From Sulfuricella denitrificans (GTDB lineage Bacteria; Pseudomonadota; Gammaproteobacteria; Burkholderiales; Sulfuricellaceae), in NCBI GenBank assembly GCA_002632355.1, contig NSJJ01000002.1, positions 1-64,000 of the forward strand: a stretch of 64,000 nucleotides of DNA. Direction: 5' to 3'. Below are positions 9,597-17,912 of the stretch, piece by piece (position 1 is the stretch's first letter; each line of letters begins with the position of its first letter). The notes beneath the pieces are model-generated. The model was not told the origin of the DNA and ran no database searches. It saw only the letters and a program-made list of their open reading frames with translations. Position numbers and translations under genes: made by a program.

Positions 9597-10229
9597 TCAG
9601 CCTTCGATCAGTCCGTGACGGACAGCGTAGCGCACCAGATCGGAGGTGGTCTGCAGTTTCATTTTCTGCATCAGGCGAAATTTATGGGTACTGATGGTCT
9701 TGACGCTCAGGAACAGCTTGTCAGCGATTTCACTGACCGTTTCACCCGCGACCAGCCGGGTAAAAACCTGTAGCTCGCGCTCAGACAAGCGCTGATGAGG
9801 CAGGCTGCTATCGGCATCGCCATCGAAAACCAGGGTCTCGACCATGACCGGGTCGATGAAGCGACCGCCCGCGGCGACCTTGCGAATGGCAGCGACCAGC
9901 GCCTCCGGTTCGCTGTCCTTGGTGAGATAACCCGCAGCGCCGGCCTTGAGCGCCCGGCTGGCGACAGAGCCTTCGATATGCATGCTGAGCACCAGGATGG
10001 GAATCTCCGGGTAGCTGGCACGAACCTTTCCGATCAGTTCCATGCCGGAAATCCCCGGCATGTTCATGTCGAGCAGAACAAGACCGCAGTCAGTCCGCCC
10101 GAGCAGGTCCAGCAATTCCTGGCCGTCTCCGGCTTCCCCGGCAACCTCGATATCGGGAGCCAGTGCAAGAATCTGCTTGAGTCCGTGCCGGACAATGGCG
10201 TGGTCATCGGTAATGATGAGTCTGATCAT
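9597..10229 (-). CDS. NarL/FixJ-family response regulator
   Basis: A 210-aa transcription regulator. The receiver (about 1-120) has the acidic pair in IITDDHA, phospho-acceptor Asp in LVLLDMNMPG, and the Lys in YLTKDS. The C-terminal LuxR-type helix-turn-helix is seen as LSERELQVFTRLVAGE through LFLSVKTISTHKFR. It follows the sensor kinase gene by 28 nt and is its likely partner. It is the last gene of the long leftward unit and is followed by a hairpin. Confidence 0.93.
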   Translation of the reverse strand: MIRLIITDDHAIVRHGLKQILALAPDIEVAGEAGDGQELLDLLGRTDCGLVLLDMNMPGISGMELIGKVRASYPEIPILVLSMHIEGSVASRALKAGAAGYLTKDSEPEALVAAIRKVAAGGRFIDPVMVETLVFDGDADSSLPHQRLSERELQVFTRLVAGETVSEIADKLFLSVKTISTHKFRLMQKMKLQTTSDLVRYAVRHGLIEG

Positions 10230-10257
10230 GGTGTGGCCGTTCTCCTGGTCGGGGTAA

Positions 10258-13200
10258 TTATGCCACAGGCACGCAGACTTTCACCCGCGTGCCCTGTCCC
10301 GGGATACTCTCGAGCTGCATTTCACCCTGCAGCATTGCCACGCGCTCACGCATTCCGACCAGGCCGAAAGAACGGCGGCCAGCGGCGGCCAGCGGATCGA
10401 AACCCCTGCCGTTGTCGCGCACCTCGAAACACAACCGGGCTTCGTCCATGGTCACGATGATTTCTGCCTGGGTCGCCTCTGCATGGCGCGCGATATTGGT
10501 CAGCGATTCCTGTATGACGCGGAAGATCGTGGTCGCGGAAGCCTCGCTCAGGACCAGATCGCCATCACCCAGCACCAGTTCGCAGGGGATGCCAGCATAA
10601 CTGATAAACTCCTCCACCAGCCATTCCAGCGCTGCGGTGACACCAAGATCGAGTGCGGCCGGGCGCAGGCTCGAAGTCACATGACGGGCGACGCGGATGG
10701 TGCGGTCAACCAGCTGCGTCATGGACTGCAGGCGCTCCATGAGTTTCGGGTTGGATTCGCCGAAGCCGAGACGCGCCAGAGAAACATCCATTCGCAGGGC
10801 GGTAAGTGTCTGGCCCAGCTCGTCATGGATTTCGCGCGCAATATGCTTGCGTTCCTGTTCGCGCACGATTTCCAGATGCGCAGAGAGGTCGCGCAACATT
10901 TTCTGAGACTGGACCAGCTGCTCTTCATGCACCTTGCTTTCGCTGACGTTGATCGCCACCCCGTCCCAGATACACATATCATCCTCATGGCAGCGCGGAA
11001 TGGCACGCACGTTGATCCAGCGCAGCGAACCATCCCCAGCAGCCACGCGTCCCTCCCAGTTCCACAGCACGAGACTTTCCTGCGACTGCGAAAGGCTGTC
11101 GCTGAAACTGCGCCGGTCGGTTTCCGGCATGCGCCCGGTCAGCTCGCTTTGATCCCTCAGAATTATCGCCGGACTGAGTCCCAGCAGGCCCTCTGCGCCT
11201 TCGCTCACATAGGTGAAGCGTAGCCTGACCTCGCCGCTGCGGCGATAGCACTGGAACACCATGCCCGGTACATTCCGGGTGATGGCATGAAAGCGCGCCT
11301 CGCTCTCTCGCAATACCGTCTCGACCCCCTTCATGACGGAAATATCCCGCGCGATGGTCAGCACGCCCTCCACCTCACCCGATGTTCCGAATTCCGGCAC
11401 CGCCCTGACCTGAAAATGCCGGATGGCACCGCCCTGTGCGGAAAAATGGAACTCGAACACTTCCGGTTCTTCAGTGAACAAAACCCGCCTCAAGGCATTG
11501 GTCCATAATTCAGCCACTTCGGAAGAGACGCCGATCTCGAGATGCGTTTTTCCCAGCGCGGCATCACGCGGAATACCCGTCGCCCGCTCGAATTCCGGGT
11601 TGACATAGATGCGGCGCAATTCCCGGTCAAAGCGGGAAATGATGTCCGGCATATTCTCGGCCAGAGAGTGGAATTCACGTTCCAGACGCCGGATTTCCTC
11701 TTCGGCGCATACGCGCTCGGTAATGTCCAGTACCGTCCCGGAAGAGCGCAACGGCTTGCCGCCTGCATCGTAGAACGTTTCGCAGCGTTCGGTCACATGC
11801 TTGATACGCCCGTCCGGGAACAGCAGGCGATGCTCGATTTCGTAGGGTTCGCGCATGTTCAGGGAATCGGTATAAGCCTGGTTGACTCTTTCCCGGTCAT
11901 CGGGATGGATGGCCTTGAGGAAGGCCTCGTATGAAGCGTCGAAACGAGCCGGCTCCATCTCGAAAATACGGAATATCTCGTCGGACCAGTCCAGCGAATT
12001 CCTGACCAGATCCAGTTCCCAGCTACCCATGCGCCCGATGCGCTGCGCCTCGTCCAGCTTGGCTTTTTCCCGTCGCAGTTCTTCCACCATCTGCTTTTGT
12101 ACGGTGATGTCATCATAGACGCCCAGCACCCCGATGACTTTCCCGTTCGCATCGTGCAATGGCACCTTGGAAGTGCGCAGCCAGATCATGCGTCCGTCCG
12201 GCGTGATTTGCTGTTCTTCGTAACCGATGATCGGCATATCCGAGTCCATCACCCGACGGTCATCAGCACGGTAGCGCTCGGCCTGTTCGCGCCAGCCCAT
12301 CTGGAAATCATCCTTGCCAACCAGTTCCTCGGGAGACCTCATTCCAGCATCGTGGGCAAAGGCGGCATTGCAACCCAGGTAACGCAACTCCACATCTTTC
12401 CAGAACACGCGAACCGGTGCATTTTCCACGACCGAACGGAGCAGGTTCCGCGATGCATTGAGTTCATCCTCCGCCTGCATGCGCTCCGTGATGTCCTGAT
12501 CGACAGCGACCACTCCGGTGACGGCACCTTTCTCATCAAGCAAGGGCAAGGTGGAACTGCTGATAATCTTGCGGCTGCCGTCGAAACACTCGATATCGAT
12601 AATTTCATCAAGGGATGTTTCGCCGCGTTTGATGGCACGTGCAATTGCCCAGTCGTCCGGCTTGAGGCGCTCGCCTGTATCATGCCAACTGCCCTTGCAT
12701 TCGCAGCATTTTGGCGCTCCAGTCCAGTCTTCTCTGGCCCAGATTTGTTTACCCGCAGGATTATTCAGAACAAAGTTGCCGCTGGCATCTGTAACCCACA
12801 CACCAACCGGCAGTATATCGAGCACGCCGCTCAGTTGCCTGCTGCTCTCAATGGCACGCCGGGTCACACGCCGTACCCGCGCCTGTATCAGCGCAACGGC
12901 CACGGCGCCTATCCCCAGAACCAGCAGGATGGCCCGCCACAGGGTCACGCGCAAGGGATGGTAAAGCGTCTCGGCATCCACCTTGTGTTCCAGCTCCAGC
13001 CCCAGTTCACGCAGTTGCAGGCGCGCAACCACCACCAGCGCGCCCCGGTAATCGATGGCGACTCTCACACCCTGCCGTTCTTCATTCTCGCCCAGCACTG
13101 GAGCCATCCGGCCATCGAAGCGCGCAGGTGAAAGCAGCACTTCAGGAGACAGTCCATCAGGAAAACAGCGGAGCCTTCCATCATCGGCCTGTCCACACAA

Positions 13201-14361
13201 AAAGGTTTCCGTACCTTGAAACTCGTTGCCTGAAAACAACCTGTCCAACTCGTGCAGGCGTATTTGAGCCACGATGGTTCCCTGCTGCTGTGGAGCGGGA
13301 AAACGCATTTCCAGCCACCACACACCGTTCCATGCCAGCCAGGCATCTCCGGCACTGCGCAGGCGCATCAGCAGGCGCGCCTTGCGTGGCTCGACGCCAA
13401 CAAGCTGACGGCCCGAGGCGGCTTTCCCTTCCAGCCAGGCCACCCCATCCGTCCCGGCCAGATTGCGCAGCAGGTCTGCCAGGTTGCCGTGCGCAACGCT
13501 TTCGATGCCCTGCATCTGTACATGGAGCATAGCTCCCGAAACAGACTGTCTCAGTGATGCACCTTTTGCATTGACGGCGTCAGATATCGAATTCTCCAGC
13601 AAGCCCTGCATCTGATGGCCGAGCAAACCGATCACTGCAGCCCCGCCAAGCAGCAGAGCCGCCGCAAATCCACCCAATCCAAGGGCCAGTATCTGCCGTT
13701 CTTCGCGCCGGGCATAAAAAACGCGAAACCACGGCGTCCCGGCCAGCGCCGCGACGTATCCCATGACGAATACCAGCATGGCTGCCACCGTAGGAACGCT
13801 CATCGTGGCGTGAGACTCGAGTGTTGACGTAAGCAGCAAGCCATTGAGGCCGCGGTTGAGCAGGCCGCCGACAACAGCCACGAGGATCAGCCCGGGAAGG
13901 ATTTGCATTAGCACCTGCAGCCGCAACGACCTGGGCCGCTCCAGTAAAACCAGCGCCACACCGCAGCACAACAGGCTGAAAGCGGTCAGCGGCGCCATGC
14001 GGCCCGGCCATGGGAGTTCTCCTGTGACATTGAGCACGATGCGCCAGAGACCATCTGCGGGTGTCCATGCGAACAGATATTGTGCAATCACAGCCATGCT
14101 GGCCACAGCCACAAAACCGCCCAGCGAGCGCCTTGAGCGGGGGAAAAGCAGGGCAAGGCCGAGAAGCAGTATTTCCAGGGCGCTATTGAAGCCCAGACCG
14201 GAAAGCAGCGGTAGTTGCGCAAGCACATATGCCGGAGCAAGCAAGGCTCCAAGCAAAACTGCGGCCATAACAATGGCGATTGCGGCCCCTGAAAGCGAAC
14301 AGATCACGGCGCAGGTATGGCAGGAATGATCTGATTGAACTGTGCTGGATTGCATCTTCAC
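10258..14361 (-). CDS. Multi-PAS membrane sensor histidine kinase (NarX/DegS type)
   Basis: A 1,367-aa kinase. The N-terminus has several hydrophobic segments (about residues 20-260), followed by a further extracytoplasmic-type region and another membrane segment near 480. About five PAS/PAC units follow; the first carries a CCEC cysteine cluster. The C-terminal HisKA_3 domain has the phospho-acceptor in HIAREIHDELGQ, and the ATPase has an intact G-box (VRDNGRGFDP) and GLVGMRERV. The partner is the NarL-type regulator 28 nt downstream. It lies 84 nt after the diguanylate cyclase gene, the largest gap in this 19-kb unit, so an internal promoter is possible. The signal is unknown. Confidence 0.93.
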   Translation of the reverse strand: MKMQSSTVQSDHSCHTCAVICSLSGAAIAIVMAAVLLGALLAPAYVLAQLPLLSGLGFNSALEILLLGLALLFPRSRRSLGGFVAVASMAVIAQYLFAWTPADGLWRIVLNVTGELPWPGRMAPLTAFSLLCCGVALVLLERPRSLRLQVLMQILPGLILVAVVGGLLNRGLNGLLLTSTLESHATMSVPTVAAMLVFVMGYVAALAGTPWFRVFYARREERQILALGLGGFAAALLLGGAAVIGLLGHQMQGLLENSISDAVNAKGASLRQSVSGAMLHVQMQGIESVAHGNLADLLRNLAGTDGVAWLEGKAASGRQLVGVEPRKARLLMRLRSAGDAWLAWNGVWWLEMRFPAPQQQGTIVAQIRLHELDRLFSGNEFQGTETFLCGQADDGRLRCFPDGLSPEVLLSPARFDGRMAPVLGENEERQGVRVAIDYRGALVVVARLQLRELGLELEHKVDAETLYHPLRVTLWRAILLVLGIGAVAVALIQARVRRVTRRAIESSRQLSGVLDILPVGVWVTDASGNFVLNNPAGKQIWAREDWTGAPKCCECKGSWHDTGERLKPDDWAIARAIKRGETSLDEIIDIECFDGSRKIISSSTLPLLDEKGAVTGVVAVDQDITERMQAEDELNASRNLLRSVVENAPVRVFWKDVELRYLGCNAAFAHDAGMRSPEELVGKDDFQMGWREQAERYRADDRRVMDSDMPIIGYEEQQITPDGRMIWLRTSKVPLHDANGKVIGVLGVYDDITVQKQMVEELRREKAKLDEAQRIGRMGSWELDLVRNSLDWSDEIFRIFEMEPARFDASYEAFLKAIHPDDRERVNQAYTDSLNMREPYEIEHRLLFPDGRIKHVTERCETFYDAGGKPLRSSGTVLDITERVCAEEEIRRLEREFHSLAENMPDIISRFDRELRRIYVNPEFERATGIPRDAALGKTHLEIGVSSEVAELWTNALRRVLFTEEPEVFEFHFSAQGGAIRHFQVRAVPEFGTSGEVEGVLTIARDISVMKGVETVLRESEARFHAITRNVPGMVFQCYRRSGEVRLRFTYVSEGAEGLLGLSPAIILRDQSELTGRMPETDRRSFSDSLSQSQESLVLWNWEGRVAAGDGSLRWINVRAIPRCHEDDMCIWDGVAINVSESKVHEEQLVQSQKMLRDLSAHLEIVREQERKHIAREIHDELGQTLTALRMDVSLARLGFGESNPKLMERLQSMTQLVDRTIRVARHVTSSLRPAALDLGVTAALEWLVEEFISYAGIPCELVLGDGDLVLSEASATTIFRVIQESLTNIARHAEATQAEIIVTMDEARLCFEVRDNGRGFDPLAAAGRRSFGLVGMRERVAMLQGEMQLESIPGQGTRVKVCVPVA

Positions 14362-14445
14362 CGGCTCATCAAGAAAATTTTTCAGGGCATGCAGGCAAAT
14401 TGCATATTTCTTCCGCGCCGATTTCCCTGTTTTCGCGATCTTTTG

Positions 14446-15402
14446 TCAAACTGTGGACAAGGCCCCGGGCACAACCCGGTCGCGACCCCCTTGCTTGGCT
14501 TCATACAAACGCTTGTCGGCACACTTCAACAGTTCCTCGCCGGTCACGGGATGGCCGACTGTCCACCATGAAACACCGATGCTGCAGGTCACCTTCCCGG
14601 CAGGGAGCGCGCCGAATGCGGCCTTGCGAACGGTCTGCAGGATGGCCTGCGCGGCATCGATCGCATCCTGCGGCGAACAGTGGGGAAGCAGCGCTGCGAA
14701 TTCCTCGCCGCCATAGCGCACCAGGATATCCGAATCACGCAAGCGGTCCTGTGCCACCTGGGCAAAGCTCCTCAGGACCTGATCGCCTTCATCATGGCCA
14801 TAGGTATCGTTGATCATCTTGAAGTGATCGATATCGAGCAGCAGGCAACCCAGCGGGTGGGCGTGACGGTTGCATAGCTTGAGCTGCTGCACCAGCCATT
14901 CCCACATGAAGCGCCGGTTGTACAATCCGGTCAGCGCATCGCGGTTGCTGTCATGCTGCAGCTTCTGCGCGACTTCGATCAGGGCGGAGGAGCGGGTGAT
15001 GCTCTCCGTGACATCCATGATGCTGACCACAGCCTGTATGCGGCCATCACGCCCCGTCAGCGGCGCCACATGCACATGCTGCTGCATCATGGAAGTACCG
15101 TGGCGCCCGCTGAAACGGGTATGGATCGGGATGACGAACTGATTCAGCGCCTGCGACAGCACCTGCGGCGACAGGTGCGTGATGGCCTGTTCCACCGCCC
15201 ATTGCAGACGAGGACTGCGGAAATTCGGGAACAGCTCGGACAGGGTTTTGCCCTGCGCATCCTTCTCGCCGATCGCCGTTTTTTGCGCCAGCCAGCCATT
15301 CCAGTGCTGCACCCGGCATTCTGCATCCAGCACGACGATGCCGATAGGGACCTGATCCCATATCCTGTCCGACACGCTTCCTGTTGAAACAGGATCAATC
15401 AT
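14446..15402 (-). CDS. PAS-GGDEF diguanylate cyclase
   Basis: A 318-aa enzyme predicted to make c-di-GMP from two GTP. An N-terminal PAS domain (about 10-125) is followed by a short linker helix and a GGDEF domain. The active site is VRYGGEEF and the RDSD tetrad five residues upstream fits the RxxD inhibitory site, so product feedback is likely. The ATG at 15402 overlaps the end of cheC by 8 nt, implying translational coupling. In Wsp systems this output position is held by WspR, a receiver-GGDEF protein; here a PAS replaces the receiver, so control by CheA would need an intermediary such as the neighbouring CheY. Confidence 0.93.
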   Translation of the reverse strand: MIDPVSTGSVSDRIWDQVPIGIVVLDAECRVQHWNGWLAQKTAIGEKDAQGKTLSELFPNFRSPRLQWAVEQAITHLSPQVLSQALNQFVIPIHTRFSGRHGTSMMQQHVHVAPLTGRDGRIQAVVSIMDVTESITRSSALIEVAQKLQHDSNRDALTGLYNRRFMWEWLVQQLKLCNRHAHPLGCLLLDIDHFKMINDTYGHDEGDQVLRSFAQVAQDRLRDSDILVRYGGEEFAALLPHCSPQDAIDAAQAILQTVRKAAFGALPAGKVTCSIGVSWWTVGHPVTGEELLKCADKRLYEAKQGGRDRVVPGALSTV

Positions 15403-16024
15403 CGAGCTTTCCCAGCAACACGGCATTGATCCGCGCAATCAGCTTGCTCACCGAATCAACGCCCAGCAACAGAATCAGGGTACCGTGCACATCCCGCTGT
15501 GCAGCCCGTAAGGTAGCGAACATGACGATCACATTCATGTCATGCCGTTCTTCATTGCCGACACGTTCATTGATCAGGTTCTGCAGGTTGTCTTCGACAT
15601 AATTCGGCGTCGAAAGCATGATGGCGCCGCGCAACAGGTCGGAAATCACCGCCACGGCGGATGAAATGATGATATTGCCGATTTCGGTCATGGCTTCATG
15701 CTCGAAGGTGCGCATGTCAATGCCGGCCAGGCTTGGCACCGACCCCACCAGGGCATTGACCAGGGAACGGCTTTCCTGCGAAGGAAACATGAGCATCGCC
15801 GTTCCTGCGATCTGCCCGCCCAGCCCTTGCCACACGCAGACAGCCGCCTCATCCTTGGCATAACCCAGTGCGGATGCCACATCGTTCAGGGGAATGATAT
15901 GAACCTTCGGTACCGTCACCGCAATGGCATCGTTGAGCAAGGCGGAAAGCTGTGTTGCAGCCCGGTTCATGCCGATATTGGCGACCTCGATCAGCGCATC
16001 GAGCTCCAGTGCTGATAGTTTCAT
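15395..16024 (-). CDS. cheC: CheC-family CheY-P phosphatase
   Basis: A 209-aa CheC-family protein. Two active-site helices match the D/ExxxExxN signature: DALIEVANIG near the N-terminus, and EAMTEIGN in the middle, where Glu stands in the first position. The family removes phosphate from CheY-P. The start overlaps the cheY stop as ATGA at 16021-16024, a strong sign that the phosphatase and its substrate are made together. CheC is common in Firmicutes, Archaea and Thermotoga and is not part of the canonical Wsp gene set. Confidence 0.87.
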   Translation of the reverse strand: MKLSALELDALIEVANIGMNRAATQLSALLNDAIAVTVPKVHIIPLNDVASALGYAKDEAAVCVWQGLGGQIAGTAMLMFPSQESRSLVNALVGSVPSLAGIDMRTFEHEAMTEIGNIIISSAVAVISDLLRGAIMLSTPNYVEDNLQNLINERVGNEERHDMNVIVMFATLRAAQRDVHGTLILLLGVDSVSKLIARINAVLLGKLDD

Positions 16025-16380
16025 TGCGCAACACGCTCCAGCATGGCCTTGATTTTTTCCGCCGTGATCGGCTTCTCGACGATATCGACGAAACCTGCCG
16101 CCATGGCGGCATCGACCACGCTTTGCTGGGTGTTGGCCGTAAACAGCACCAGCTTTGCCTTGCTGCCCGCAGCGCGCAATGCAAAAGCGGTTTCCACGCC
16201 GTTGTAGTCAGGCATGTTGTAATCCAGCACCACGAGATCGGGGTCCGTTTCGCTGGCTTTGGCCAATGCTGAATGGTAATCGCTCGCCTCATGCACTTCA
16301 TAGGCTTCGTCCTTGGGCATGTAGGCCTTGAACAGCAGGCGCGATGTCGTGCTGTCGTCGATGATCAGTATTTTTTTCAT
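16021..16380 (-). CDS. cheY: CheY-type response regulator coupled to CheC
   Basis: A 119-aa single receiver with the acidic pair in LIIDDSTTSR, phospho-acceptor Asp in LVVLDYNMPDYNG, Thr in LVLFTANT and Lys in VEKPI. All catalytic positions are present. Its stop overlaps the cheC start by 4 nt. It probably takes phosphate from the CheA-receiver hybrid encoded upstream and is reset by CheC. As the only stand-alone receiver in this part of the operon, it is the best candidate to carry the signal to the cyclase. Confidence 0.92.
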   Translation of the reverse strand: MKKILIIDDSTTSRLLFKAYMPKDEAYEVHEASDYHSALAKASETDPDLVVLDYNMPDYNGVETAFALRAAGSKAKLVLFTANTQQSVVDAAMAAGFVDIVEKPITAEKIKAMLERVAQ

Positions 16381-16419
16381 AAAATTACCTTATTGAACAT
16401 GGATTCGTAAAACGACCAT

Positions 16420-16824
16420 TCATCCTCTGGCCGTTTCCATTTTCTGCTTCATGACGCTCATCAGGGCCGCCACCGCGCCTGCCGATTCAGAAAGACAGTG
16501 ATCCTCCCTGCCTTCGCATGCATTCGCCAGCACCACCCCCTGACGCAGCAGGTCGTGGGCTTTGTAATTCAGGCCGGAACCATCCGCAAGGGCCACGCGC
16601 AGGAAGCGGGCATACTGGGCCAGGGCACGAAAAAAACTTTCCAGTGTCGTTCTGTTGCAGGCCCGGGCTGCGCCGTACAGGGTATCGAACTCCTGATGAA
16701 TCTGGTCGTAGCACAGCCTGAGTGCAGCCGGGTCTGTACTCTCGCCCAGGATCATCAAAGCCCGCTGTGTGCGCTCGCGGCATTCCTGACAAAAGGCCTG
16801 CTGCAATCCCGCAACATTCAGCAT
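16420..16824 (-). CDS. Small HPt-like helical protein without the phospho-acceptor His
   Basis: A 134-aa all-helical protein that I cannot assign firmly. Its middle (DTLYGAARACNRTTLESFFR) can be laid over the HPt core of the neighbouring CheA (HNIKGAARGVEVSDVAEIAH), but the phosphorylatable His falls on Asp. It contains five cysteines. It lies between cheB (7 nt upstream) and cheY (39 nt downstream), behind AGGAAGTGA. If the alignment is right, it may bind a receiver without passing phosphate. The alternative is an unrelated small cytoplasmic protein. Confidence 0.65.
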   Translation of the reverse strand: MLNVAGLQQAFCQECRERTQRALMILGESTDPAALRLCYDQIHQEFDTLYGAARACNRTTLESFFRALAQYARFLRVALADGSGLNYKAHDLLRQGVVLANACEGREDHCLSESAGAVAALMSVMKQKMETARG

Positions 16825-16831
16825 GCGTGCA

Positions 16832-17878
16832 TCACTTCCTCACCAGGCTGGTCAGATAGGAGGGCATGGCCTCCAGCCTGACGACCTGGTCGACCGCATC
16901 GATCGCCACGGCTGCGCCCGGCATGCCGAACACGATGCAGCTTTCCTCATCCTGCACAATCGTATGGCAGCCCGCGCGGCGCATCTCCAGCAAGCCCTCG
17001 GCGCCATCCACGCCCATGCCGGTCAGGATCGCGCCGATGGCATGGCCACGACAGGCGTCCGCCACCGATTTGAGCAATGGCGTGGCCGAAGGGCGAAAGC
17101 CGTTGACCGGCGGATCCTGCGTCATTTTTGCCATCAGCCCGTCGGCTCCGCGCTGCACCGTCAGGTGGCGTTCATCCGCTGCAAAATAGATGGTTCCCGG
17201 CCGCAGCGGTTCGCCATCTTGCGCGACCTTGACATTGAGCAGGGTATTACCGCCCAGCCAGGTTGCCAGACCGCCGACAAATCCCTTGGATATATGCTGC
17301 GTGATCACGACAGGCACCGGAAAACCGATCGGCAGCAGGGAGATGATTTTCTGCAGCGCCTGGGGGCCGCCCGTCGAGCAGCCGATGGCCAGGATTTCAT
17401 AGGCCCGGGTGCGCTGTGGAATGGCCGCCTCGAAAATGTTCACGTCCCGGGCGGTTTCGGTGCGCCGGCGGCGTATGACCTTGACTTCGGCCATGGCACG
17501 CACGGTTTCCACCAGTTCGCGCCGGATCGAGTCGAACTCGGGATGGCTCAGGCCGCGCGGCTTCTCGATCACGGCCAGGGCGCCTTCCTCGATCGCGCGG
17601 AAAGTGGTGCGCAGCTCTTCGTCGTCCACGCTGGAGCTGATCACCACGATCGGCACCGGGTCCGTCGACATGATCATGCGCGTGGCCTCGAAGCCATCCA
17701 TCACCGGCATGCGGATGTCCATGGTAATGAGGTCCGGCTTGAGCTCGTGCGCCATCTGCACCGCTTCGCGGCCGTTCCTGGCCTGGCCGACGATCTGCAT
17801 GTCCGGCTCATGCTCGAAAATGGCCTTGAGCAGCATGCCCACTACCTGCGAATCTTCTGTGATCAATATGCGTATCAT
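16832..17878 (-). CDS. cheB: Chemotaxis response regulator methylesterase CheB
   Basis: A 348-aa two-domain enzyme that removes methyl groups from receptor glutamates. The N-terminal receiver has the acidic pair in LITEDSQVV and phospho-acceptor Asp in LITMDIRMPVMDG. The C-terminal esterase has the catalytic Ser in GCSTGGP, His in ITQHIS and Asp in GMGVDGAEG. It follows the CheA-receiver gene by 34 nt. In Wsp systems this place is held by WspF. Confidence 0.96.
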   Translation of the reverse strand: MIRILITEDSQVVGMLLKAIFEHEPDMQIVGQARNGREAVQMAHELKPDLITMDIRMPVMDGFEATRMIMSTDPVPIVVISSSVDDEELRTTFRAIEEGALAVIEKPRGLSHPEFDSIRRELVETVRAMAEVKVIRRRRTETARDVNIFEAAIPQRTRAYEILAIGCSTGGPQALQKIISLLPIGFPVPVVITQHISKGFVGGLATWLGGNTLLNVKVAQDGEPLRPGTIYFAADERHLTVQRGADGLMAKMTQDPPVNGFRPSATPLLKSVADACRGHAIGAILTGMGVDGAEGLLEMRRAGCHTIVQDEESCIVFGMPGAAVAIDAVDQVVRLEAMPSYLTSLVRK

Positions 17879-17912
17879 GAATACCTAGTCATTTTCAGCC
17901 GGAATTTATCGT

